DNA of 12,739 nt from Flavobacteriales bacterium. GTDB taxonomy: Bacteria; Bacteroidota; Bacteroidia; Flavobacteriales; Flavobacteriaceae. The stretch lies in NCBI GenBank assembly GCA_027032855.1, contig JALVLX010000103.1, positions 1-12,739 of the forward strand, given 5' to 3'. Every line of letters begins with the position of its first letter. Within the stretch, counting starts at the first letter, position 1. A model generated the notes under the pieces. That model was not told where the DNA came from. It saw only the letters and a list, made by a program, of their open reading frames with translations, and did not search any database. A program made the position numbers and the translations under genes. Shown here in pieces: positions 1-6,104 of the stretch.

Positions 1-84
1 TTTATCATATTTAAAACGTAGCGCTACAACTTTTTCGTTTCTATGATTTTCAAATTGTAATGATATTTTTTGTTTAATTTTCAT
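1..84 (-). CDS. N-terminal fragment of an unidentified protein, possibly a tyrosine recombinase/integrase (partial)
   Basis: An open frame begins with ATG at 84 (complement of 82-84) and runs leftward out of the window without a stop, giving 28 residues that start MKIKQKISLQF and end RFKYDK. A basic, beta-prone start followed by a phrase like VALRFKYDK resembles from memory the extreme N-terminus of some Bacteroidota tyrosine recombinases, but no catalytic residue lies inside the window. It is transcribed in the same direction as the SPFH gene, 165 bp downstream of it and beyond that gene's likely terminator, so it is probably a separate transcription unit. The coding call is plausible and the product is only a guess. 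Confidence 0.4.
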   Translation of the reverse strand, partial: MKIKQKISLQFENHRNEKVVALRFKYDK

Positions 85-116
85 CTGGTTATAAAAAATC
101 TTGTGTGCTTCTAAAT

Positions 117-143
117 ATAAAAAAAAATTGTTTCTAAACAATT
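117..143 (-). terminator. Likely intrinsic terminator of the SPFH gene
   Basis: Positions 126-143 form a perfect 8-bp inverted repeat (AATTGTTT / AAACAATT, two bases between arms). Read on the minus strand, the hairpin is followed at once by a run of nine T (complement of A119-A127). That is the order expected for a terminator of the minus-strand SPFH gene, whose stop lies about 107 bp upstream. The stem has only one G-C pair, so it is weak; an operator-like palindrome is the alternative. Confidence 0.55.
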
Positions 144-249
144 ACAGGAATATATTTTGTTGAAACATAAACAGTTAGGTTTATTTAGAGACTTGTGCTT
201 AAACCTTATTTGCCTCCAAAGTTTACTGTAAAAGATGTTATTTAGCCAA

Positions 250-1083
250 CTATTTTCCGGCATTCATAATGATAGGTAACCCGTCTTTACCACCAACAAT
301 AATCACTTTTGAATTGGGTGATTCTGACAATTTTAAAGTTGCTTCAATACCTTTCCAACGCAAAAGTTTGTCGGATATACCCATGGATACAATATCTTGG
401 AAGTCTTTAATCCCTTTAGCTTCAATACGTTTACGTTCGGCTTCTTTCTTTTCTTTTTGCAAACGGTATTCATATTCCAGGGCTTCCTGTTGTTGTTTCA
501 ATTTTCGTTCAATAGCATTTTTGATGGTGGCAGGCAGAGTAACATCACGTACCAAAACATTCTTCAGATGTACAAAGTTGTTATTTAAGATTTTATTGGT
601 TTCATCAAAAATTTCTTGCGTAATAGCCTCTCTTTTGGTCGAATAAATTTCTTCCGGAGTGTAACGGCCTACAACGTTTCTTGTAGCGGAGCGAACAGCC
701 GGTTTAATAACATCGTCTATATAACTCAAGCCGCGAAGTTTAACCAATTTGGCCAAATCCTTATGACGCGGTTGGAACCAAACCGTAGCATCTAATTGAA
801 TATCCAAACCGTTGGACGACAACACTTTCATGCTTTCAAACAATTGTTGTTGCTTAACATTGATTTTATAAACTTTATTCCAAGGTGCAACAAAATGAAA
901 GCCTTCACTCAAAGGAATTTGGGTGGTATCAACACCGCTCCCAAAAGTTTCATACAAGACACCTTTATAACCGGTTTCAATAGTTGTCATCGAGGACAGG
1001 GCTAGGATAAATAATACAAAAGCAAAAATTCCGGCTGTAATACCAAATTTTATTTTGTTGTCAATTTTCTGATATGTTTCCAT
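250..1083 (-). CDS. Prohibitin/SPFH-domain membrane protein
   Basis: A 277-residue protein of the prohibitin branch of the SPFH (band 7) superfamily. Residues about 13-31 form one hydrophobic membrane anchor right after a short charged N-terminus. The SPFH domain follows from about 33 (TGYKGVLYETFG, then GFHFVAPW at 61-68) to about 195. It carries the RSATRNVVGRY stretch (131-141) and the VTLPATIKNAIERK stretch (181-194) typical of prohibitins. A charged helix rich in K, E, R and Q (about 193-225) is the expected coiled coil for ring assembly. Bacterial prohibitins form large membrane-bound rings associated with microdomains and with regulation of membrane proteases. The ATG at 1083 lies about 18 nt below a plausible promoter. 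The gene is divergent from a serine palmitoyltransferase gene. Family assignment is firm; the specific role is not known. Confidence 0.9.
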   Translation of the reverse strand: METYQKIDNKIKFGITAGIFAFVLFILALSSMTTIETGYKGVLYETFGSGVDTTQIPLSEGFHFVAPWNKVYKINVKQQQLFESMKVLSSNGLDIQLDATVWFQPRHKDLAKLVKLRGLSYIDDVIKPAVRSATRNVVGRYTPEEIYSTKREAITQEIFDETNKILNNNFVHLKNVLVRDVTLPATIKNAIERKLKQQQEALEYEYRLQKEKKEAERKRIEAKGIKDFQDIVSMGISDKLLRWKGIEATLKLSESPNSKVIIVGGKDGLPIIMNAGK

Positions 1084-1106
1084 AAGTAATACTATTTTAA
1101 TTTGAG

Positions 1107-1136
1107 TAAAAATACAAAAAAATCATTGTTTAGCAA
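1107..1136 (-). promoter_or_regulatory. Candidate promoter of the SPFH gene
   Basis: On the minus strand TTG (1134-1136) is followed after 19 bases by TATTTTTA (1107-1114). This is one base off the Bacteroidota -7 box TAnnTTTG with the usual spacing. Transcription would start about 18 nt before the ATG at 1083. The sequence is AT-rich, so chance is possible. Confidence 0.4.
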
Positions 1137-1202
1137 TAAAAATCATGGATTTTTTATATTGTAATGATTCCTAAAATTCTTTAAAAATTAGAAAAAAAAT
1201 TG

Positions 1203-1210
1203 TAGCTTTG
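1203..1210 (+). promoter_or_regulatory. Candidate -7 box of the sphingolipid operon
   Basis: TAGCTTTG matches the Bacteroidota -7 consensus TAnnTTTG exactly. A near-match to the -33 box (TTTA at 1180-1183) lies 19 bases upstream. Transcription would begin around 1215, leaving a leader of about 58 nt before the ATG at 1273. The site lies in the 189-bp divergent interval shared with the SPFH gene. Confidence 0.5.
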
Positions 1211-1272
1211 CTTAATGCAATAAGCTTATTTCTAATAAAAAAGTAAACTAAAAAAAGACTATTTAATTTAAT

Positions 1273-2448
1273 ATGAAGCCATTACAAAAAAGATTATCAG
1301 AATATCGACTACCGCAAATGTTTATGGAACAGGGTATTTATCCTTTTTACCACCCTATTGAAACAGGACAAGACACGGAAGTTATTCTAAGTGGTAAGAA
1401 AACATTGATGTTCGGTTCTAACAGTTATTTAGGTCTTACCCGCCATCCTGAATTAGTAGAAGCTGCCAAAAATGCTTTAGAAAAATATGGTACCGGAGCA
1501 TCCGGCTCACGTCTTATGAATGGGAATCTGGATTTACATGAAGCTTTGGAAGCAAATTTGGCAGAATTTGTAGGTAAAGAAGCAACAACGGTTTTCAGCA
1601 CCGGCTTTCAATCTAATTTAGGAAGTATTCCAGCCCTTGCCGGACGAAACGATTATATATTGATAGATGAAAAAAACCACGCTTCAATCATTGAAGGTAC
1701 CCGTTTGTCATTTGCCAAAATAGTCAAATTTCGCCACAACGACATGAAAGACCTTGAAAAACGCCTGCAAAACATGGATCAAAGCCGGGTTATCTTAATT
1801 GTTGTTGATGGTGTTTTCAGTATGGAAGGCGATATTGCACCGTTGGACAAAATAACCGAACTGGCAGACAAATACAATGCTTCGGTATATGTGGATGATG
1901 CTCACGCACTAGGTGTTTTAGGCAAGAATGGTGCAGGTTCGGCTGACCATTTTGGCGTAACCGGTAAGGTTGATGTTATTATGGGCACTTTTAGCAAATC
2001 TTTAGCCTCTTTAGGAGGTTTTGTTGCCGGTAGCAAAGATACTATTAACTACTTGAAGCACAATGCGCGTGCTTTGTTGTTTAGTGCCAGTATTCCGCCG
2101 GCATCTGCTGCTACGGTTTTAAAAGCTCTAGAGATTATTAAACGCGAACCCGAACGTATAGAGCGCTTGTGGAATAACACAAATTATGCAAAAAAATTAT
2201 TAACCGAAAACGGCTTTAATATTGGCGAAAGCACAACCCCGATTATACCTATCCTTGTGGGTGATGATGTCAAAACCTATAAATTGGCAACCTTGATGTT
2301 GCAAAACGGGGTGTATGTCAATCCGGTTGTGCATCCGGCAGTTGAAAAAGGTAAAGCAATTTTGCGCTATTCGCTAATGGCGACACATACCAAAGAACAG
2401 ATTGAGCGTTCTGTTGAAGTGCTTATCAATTCTTCAAAAAAGCTTTAA
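1273..2448 (+). CDS. spt: Serine palmitoyltransferase (PLP-dependent alpha-oxoamine synthase)
   Basis: A 391-residue fold-type I PLP enzyme of the alpha-oxoamine synthase family, full length. It condenses L-serine with a fatty acyl-CoA to give 3-ketosphinganine, the first step of sphingolipid synthesis, and acts in the cytosol. Visible signatures: SNSYLGL (49-55), GSRLMNG (78-84), NHAS with the PLP-stacking His136, VVDGVFSMEGD (177-187), VDDAHALG (207-214, Asp208 and His211), and GTFSKSLAS (238-246) with Lys242 as the Schiff-base lysine. The N-terminal phrase LPQMFMEQGIYPF and the MFGSNSYLGL context match Bacteroides serine palmitoyltransferase as I remember it better than BioF or Kbl, which share the fold. 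No biotin or threonine-degradation genes are nearby. It is first in an operon, 18 bp before the next gene. The substrate is inferred from similarity and from the PAP2 gene downstream. Confidence 0.88.
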   Translation: MKPLQKRLSEYRLPQMFMEQGIYPFYHPIETGQDTEVILSGKKTLMFGSNSYLGLTRHPELVEAAKNALEKYGTGASGSRLMNGNLDLHEALEANLAEFVGKEATTVFSTGFQSNLGSIPALAGRNDYILIDEKNHASIIEGTRLSFAKIVKFRHNDMKDLEKRLQNMDQSRVILIVVDGVFSMEGDIAPLDKITELADKYNASVYVDDAHALGVLGKNGAGSADHFGVTGKVDVIMGTFSKSLASLGGFVAGSKDTINYLKHNARALLFSASIPPASAATVLKALEIIKREPERIERLWNNTNYAKKLLTENGFNIGESTTPIIPILVGDDVKTYKLATLMLQNGVYVNPVVHPAVEKGKAILRYSLMATHTKEQIERSVEVLINSSKKL

Positions 2449-2466
2449 CTAATAAAAAACACAGCT

Positions 2467-3594
2467 ATGGCAACTTTTGAAATCAAAGATGTTCAAACCA
2501 AAAAAGACTTAAAAAAATTCATCAGTTTTCCTGATCAACTATACAAAGGCAATCCTTACAGGGTGCCACCGCTTCATGATTTTGAAATTTCAACGCTGGA
2601 CAGAACCAAAAATCCCGCTTTTGATTTTTGTGATGCTAAATATTGGCTAGCCTACCGCGATGGTAAAATTATAGGTCGTATAGCAGGAATTATCAACCGG
2701 AAATCCAATGAAATTTGGAATGAAAAGAACGTGCGTTTCGGCTGGATAGATTTTATTGAAGACCAAGAAGTGGCTGAAGCGCTTCTCAATAAGGTGATAG
2801 AGTGGGGGAAAGCGCAAGGTATGACCGGCATACACGGTCCGCTGGGTTTTACCGATATGGATTTGGAAGGTATGCTTGTTGAAGGTTTTGAAGAATTGTC
2901 AACTCAAGCGGAAATTTATAATTATCCTTACTATCCAAAATTTATGGAAGCGTTTGGGTTTCACAAAGATACCGATTGGTTGCAAATGGAATTGGATTTG
3001 AATATCAAAGAAGTCCCCGAAAAAATTAAACGCATTTCAAAACTCATTCAACAAAAATACGGTCTCACATACAAAAAGTTTAAAAGTGCCAAGCAAATCA
3101 AGCCCTATGCGCAACAACTTTTTGAACTTATAAATCTGTCGTACAATGACTTATACGGATTTGTACCCTTAACACAAAAACAAATTGATTATTATACTAA
3201 TTTGTATTTTGGTATGGTCAATCCGAAATATGTCGGCATGGTGGTTGACAAAAATGATCAACTAATTGGGTTTGGATTGGGCTTCTTGTCTTTGTCCAAA
3301 GCCATGCAAAAAGCCAAAGGAAAAATGTTGCCTTTCGGGTGGTTTCATTTGCTGAAAGATATGTATTACAACGACACAATTGACCTGCTCTTGCATGCTG
3401 TTCATCCGGATTATCATGGCAAAGGCGTGCCGGCGATTTTTTACGAAAACATGACACAAGCTTGTATTGACAATGGGGTGACTAAAGCCATTACCAGCCA
3501 TATTTTGGAAGACAATAAGCCTTCCTTGCAAATGTTTAAAAATTTTAAACACCGTCAACACATGCGTCGTAGAATTTATGCCAAAGAATTTTAA
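2467..3594 (+). CDS. GNAT-like acyltransferase of the sphingolipid operon (candidate ceramide N-acyltransferase)
   Basis: A 375-residue soluble protein with no signal peptide or membrane segment. It resembles the long bacterial GNAT-like family typified by E. coli YghO. The N-terminal region has the family's FPDQLYKGNPYRVPPL pattern (21-36), followed by an Asn-Pro-Ala-Phe segment (49-52) and the beta pair LAYRDGKIIGRIAGI (61-75). The C-terminal half carries a GNAT motif A-like stretch VHPDYHGKGVPAIF (312-325), where an acyl-CoA pyrophosphate loop would sit. It lies 18 bp after the serine palmitoyltransferase gene and 17 bp before the AUR1-like gene. A GNAT-superfamily protein is reported as the ceramide synthase of Caulobacter, so an N-acyltransferase acting on sphinganine is an attractive inference. 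It is not proven by any residue here. Fold call is fair; substrate is speculative. Confidence 0.72.
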   Translation: MATFEIKDVQTKKDLKKFISFPDQLYKGNPYRVPPLHDFEISTLDRTKNPAFDFCDAKYWLAYRDGKIIGRIAGIINRKSNEIWNEKNVRFGWIDFIEDQEVAEALLNKVIEWGKAQGMTGIHGPLGFTDMDLEGMLVEGFEELSTQAEIYNYPYYPKFMEAFGFHKDTDWLQMELDLNIKEVPEKIKRISKLIQQKYGLTYKKFKSAKQIKPYAQQLFELINLSYNDLYGFVPLTQKQIDYYTNLYFGMVNPKYVGMVVDKNDQLIGFGLGFLSLSKAMQKAKGKMLPFGWFHLLKDMYYNDTIDLLLHAVHPDYHGKGVPAIFYENMTQACIDNGVTKAITSHILEDNKPSLQMFKNFKHRQHMRRRIYAKEF

Positions 3595-3611
3595 CCCCAT
3601 GTCATAAAACG

Positions 3612-4511
3612 ATGTTGAATTTATATAAAAAATTAAGTCTTGTGGATGTGGTTAACTTTATATTTTGGTTAGCCATTTTCATTTTTTATCTCATCAGTTT
3701 TCCGGTTTCGGAGTTCAAAATGCATGGATTTTTGTTGCTTGCCGGCTTATTAATTTTTCAAATTATCATTGTCAAAATCAGAAGCAATTTGCAACCAACC
3801 AAAGGACAAAAACTCCTGCTACTCATTTACCCTGTTGTGTTTTTAGTGATGATTTTTGATGGTATTCATTTGGTGCTACCCTACATCAATTCTAATGTTT
3901 ACGACCATGAGCTATATCAAATTGATCAGCGGATTTTGGGTGTCAACCCAACTGTTTGGATTGAAAGTTATATCAACCCGTATCTGACCGAATTGATGTA
4001 CATTTTGTATTTCTTTTATTTCCCGATGCCTTTGATTATCTTGGGATATTTATACCTTCAAAAGAATTATAAAGCACTGGACAAAGCTTTTGTATTTATG
4101 TTTGTCACTTATTATGGCGCTTATTTACTCTATTTTTTGGTACCGGCTCTCGGACCAAGGTTTTATCCGGAATTGGTCGCACAACAAAAGGTTTCTCTTG
4201 ACGGTTTATGGCTGACGGATATAATCAGAGACACAATCAGTTCGTTGGAACACAATAAATTTGATGCTTTTCCAAGTTTGCATGCAGCTATCAGTTTGGC
4301 TGTCATAATCTTAGTGGCGCAATACAGAAAAAAATGGCTTTGGTTTTTTGTTCCCGTATTGATTGGCATTTTGATTTCATTGATTTATTGTCGCTACCAT
4401 TATTTTATTGATATCATCGGTGGTGTTGTTTGGACATTAATCGCTTTTGCGATAACCGAAAAGTATTACGATAAATTATATCAGAAATATTTTGTAGCTT
4501 TTTTAAAGTAG
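3612..4511 (+). CDS. AUR1-type PAP2 membrane protein (sphingolipid head-group transferase candidate)
   Basis: A 299-residue polytopic membrane protein with hydrophobic segments at about 13-31, 37-55, 66-90, 124-147, 158-178, 222-237, 243-259 and 264-283. The catalytic signature of the PAP2/AUR1 branch is intact: FDAFPSLHAA (217-226, His224) and CRYHYFIDIIGG (260-271, His263 and Asp267), preceded by VPALGPR (177-183). The FxAFPSLH plus HYFxDxxxG pairing is that of yeast Aur1 and other inositol-phosphorylceramide synthases, rather than the classical KxxxxxxRP phosphatase motif. These enzymes move a phospho-head group from a phospholipid to ceramide. As third gene behind serine palmitoyltransferase and a GNAT-like protein, it most simply caps ceramide with a phospho-head group. 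A lipid phosphate phosphatase role remains possible. Confidence 0.82.
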   Translation: MLNLYKKLSLVDVVNFIFWLAIFIFYLISFPVSEFKMHGFLLLAGLLIFQIIIVKIRSNLQPTKGQKLLLLIYPVVFLVMIFDGIHLVLPYINSNVYDHELYQIDQRILGVNPTVWIESYINPYLTELMYILYFFYFPMPLIILGYLYLQKNYKALDKAFVFMFVTYYGAYLLYFLVPALGPRFYPELVAQQKVSLDGLWLTDIIRDTISSLEHNKFDAFPSLHAAISLAVIILVAQYRKKWLWFFVPVLIGILISLIYCRYHYFIDIIGGVVWTLIAFAITEKYYDKLYQKYFVAFLK

Positions 4512-4534
4512 CAAGTAGAGACATTGCATGCAAT
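4507..4534. repeat. Stop-codon-overlapping 9-mer and 12-bp palindrome behind the PAP2 gene
   Basis: AGTAGCAAG (4507-4515) spans the TAG stop of the AUR1-like gene and recurs exactly at 5431-5439 across the next gene's stop. It runs into TAGAGAC followed by the perfect palindrome ATTGCATGCAAT (4523-4534). A right arm complementary to GTAGAGAC is absent. This looks like one half of a larger palindromic intergenic repeat. There is no strong terminator hairpin. Confidence 0.4.
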
Positions 4535-4623
4535 ATTTTAATTGAAATTTTTCTCAATTCATCAAATTAGAAGCAGGATTATAATATGAAGTAGAAGTAA
4601 GCATCAAAAAAACAAAATAATCA

Positions 4624-4659
4624 ATGAAGCACAACAAATCATCAATTCATCAAATTTAA
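4624..4659 (+). pseudogene. Duplicated 5' end of the CPBP gene: 12-codon decoy ORF
   Basis: An ATG at 4624 opens MKHNKSSIHQI and then stops with TAA at 4657. It duplicates the true N-terminus of the CPBP protein (MKYNKSSIHQF) with two substitutions, 89 bp upstream and out of frame with it. It is best read as a truncated copy left by the tandem duplication. Whether it is translated as a leader peptide is unknown. Confidence 0.6.
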
Positions 4660-4669
4660 AGCAGGAATA

Positions 4670-4677
4670 TAAGTTTG
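4670..4677 (+). promoter_or_regulatory. Candidate -7 box of the CPBP gene
   Basis: TAAGTTTG fits TAnnTTTG and lies 36 bp before the ATG at 4713. It lies in the second duplicated unit; the equivalent place in the first unit has lost the match. No good -33 box is seen, so the CPBP gene may instead be read through from the sphingolipid operon. Confidence 0.35.
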
Positions 4678-4712
4678 AAGCGCAAAATATCCATTAAAAA
4701 ACAGATTAATCA

Positions 4713-5432
4713 ATGAAGTACAACAAATCATCAATTCATCAGTTCCTAAAACAAATAGATTTTGATTGGCGAGATATCCACACTTACGTTTTGCTGTTAA
4801 GTGCGCCGGTTTTATTGACAATTTACCGTTATCATGCATATCCCGGTTTCTTCATGCCGGACTTTGAATTCGGATTACCGGCTGACCAAAACCTGCATAT
4901 CAATCAGTTTATCCGTTTTTTCGGATTGTTTTTTGTGTTACCGGTTGTTTATGTCAAGTTTGCCATGCACAAAAACTTGAAAGATATCGGCTTGGGCTTA
5001 GGCGATATTAAAACCGGATTGAAAGTTTTATTGGTATTAATTCCCTTTATTGTTATAGCCATTTTTTTTGTTGCCGATATGCCCGATGTACGTTCTGAAT
5101 ATCCCCTAGCCAAATCTTTGTTACACGATCAAAGTAGATTGTCGTTTTATGAAATATCGTATGTTATTTTTTACTATATCGCATGGGAATTCTATTTTCG
5201 CGGTGTATTAATTTTTGGATTAAAAGACAAATTTGGCGCATTTAGTGCCATTCTTATTCAAACCATTTCATCTTGCTTGGTGCACATCGGAAAACCTGAA
5301 GGAGAAATCATCGGGTCTATTATTGTAGGGGTGGTTTTTGGTGTCATCGCTTTAAGGACAAAATCAATTTGGTATGTTTTTATCCTTCATGCTTTGATTG
5401 GCGTTTTGACCGATTTGTTTATTATCTATTAG
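4713..5432 (+). CDS. CPBP-family (CAAX protease/ABI) membrane protein with a variant active-site motif
   Basis: A 239-residue polytopic membrane protein with hydrophobic segments at about 24-40, 66-84, 102-121, 145-160, 175-190, 197-214 and 218-237. The C-terminal half carries the CPBP (Rce1-like) motifs: WEFYFRG (158-164), LVHIGKP with His191, and HALIGVLTD (226-234). The family motif is EExxxR; here the first Glu is replaced by Trp158 while Glu159 and Arg163 remain. In Rce1-type enzymes the first Glu is thought to activate water, so proteolysis is uncertain, although from memory a Trp here is common in Bacteroidota homologues. The start is ATG 4713, whose surroundings are duplicated upstream. 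The gene lies 201 bp behind the sphingolipid operon on the same strand. Family is firm; substrate is unknown. Confidence 0.82.
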   Translation: MKYNKSSIHQFLKQIDFDWRDIHTYVLLLSAPVLLTIYRYHAYPGFFMPDFEFGLPADQNLHINQFIRFFGLFFVLPVVYVKFAMHKNLKDIGLGLGDIKTGLKVLLVLIPFIVIAIFFVADMPDVRSEYPLAKSLLHDQSRLSFYEISYVIFYYIAWEFYFRGVLIFGLKDKFGAFSAILIQTISSCLVHIGKPEGEIIGSIIVGVVFGVIALRTKSIWYVFILHALIGVLTDLFIIY

Positions 5433-5516
5433 TAGCAAGCGGACCGTAGTGACGTCCCGCTCCGACAGAAGTCGGAGGAAAACGTGATTGCAATGCATCA
5501 TGAACACTCTGCTACT
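5431..5516. repeat. 86-bp palindromic intergenic element (REP/MITE-like)
   Basis: The element is bounded by perfect 7-bp inverted repeats, AGTAGCA (5431-5437) and TGCTACT (5510-5516). Inside are two hairpins: AGCGGAC (5438-5444) pairing with GTCC(C)GCT (5454-5461) with one bulged C and a 9-nt loop, and a perfect 7-bp stem CTCCGAC (5460-5466) / GTCGGAG (5471-5477) with loop AGAA. Its G+C content is clearly above the surroundings. The left end overlaps the CPBP stop codon, and no T-run follows the stems, so a plain terminator is unlikely. No transposase is present; a small repeat mobilised in trans is an inference. Confidence 0.5.
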
Positions 5517-5520
5517 TTTT

Positions 5521-6094
5521 CCTCACTCCTCATTCCTCATTCCTCACTCCTCATTCCTCACTCCTCATTCCTCACTCCTCACTCCTCACTCCTCACTCCT
5601 CATTCCTCACTCCTCACTCCTCATTCCTCACTCCTCACTCCTCACTCCTCATTCCTCACTCCTCATTCCTCACTCCTCATTCCTCACTCTTCATTCCTCA
5701 CTCCTCATTCCTCACTCCTCATTCCTCATTCCTCATTCCTCATTCCTCACTCCTCATTCCTCACTCCTCATTCCTCACTCCTCATTCCTCACTCCTCATT
5801 CCTCACTCCTCATTCCTCACTCCTCACTCCTCATTCCTCATTCCTCATTCCTCATTCCTCACTCCTCATTCCTCACTCCTCATTCCTCATTCCTCACTCC
5901 TCATTCCTCATTCCTCATTCCTCACTCCTCATTCCTCACTCCTCATTCCTCACTCCTCATTCCTCACTCCTCATTCCTCATTCCTCACTCCTCATTCCTC
6001 ACTCCTCATTCCTCACTCCTCATTCCTCACTCCTCATTCCTCACTCCTCATTCCTCACTCCTCATTCCTCACTCCTCATTCCTCATTCCTCATT
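5521..6094. repeat. Heptanucleotide tandem array, 82 units of CCTCAYT
   Basis: There are 82 consecutive 7-bp units with no insertion or deletion over 574 bp, followed by a degenerate partial unit (CCTCAAT) to 6101. Units differ only at position six (by hand count 38 CCTCACT and 43 CCTCATT), apart from one C-to-T change in unit 25 (CTTCATT, 5689-5695). The two kinds mostly alternate, giving a 14-bp higher-order repeat. Because seven is not a multiple of three and the unit contains no stop, all three plus-strand frames stay open and spell a seven-residue PHSSLLT-like repeat; I regard these as non-coding. The minus strand has one TGA per unit. The array fills the gap between two convergent genes and ends about 10 bp from the moxR stop. 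Confidence 0.95.
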
Positions 6095-6104
6095 CCTCAA
6101 TATA

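Larger units (their letters stand above)
4554..4740 (+). repeat. Degenerate tandem duplication (about 88-89 bp period) of the CPBP promoter/start region
   Basis: TCAATTCATC recurs at 4554, 4642 and 4731, giving periods of 88 and 89 bp. Positions 4618-4652 match 4707-4741 with a single difference (C4630/T4719), and the latter includes the CPBP start codon. Units 1 and 2 also share the TCAATTCATCAAATT and GCAGGA blocks and the A-rich stretch before ATCAATGAAG. The third unit runs into the coding sequence and diverges. Together with 4512-4553 this accounts for the 201 bp between the PAP2 and CPBP genes. Confidence 0.75.

Noticed and set aside
3218..3600. Minus-strand ORFs opposite the GNAT-like gene
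   Set aside because: They lie antisense to a well-supported gene and show no recognisable domain.
5438..5477. Hairpins as an intrinsic terminator of the CPBP gene
   Set aside because: No T-run follows either stem; the terminal inverted repeats suggest a repeat element instead.
5521..6094. CRISPR array
   Set aside because: Units are contiguous 7-mers with no spacers, and no cas genes are present.
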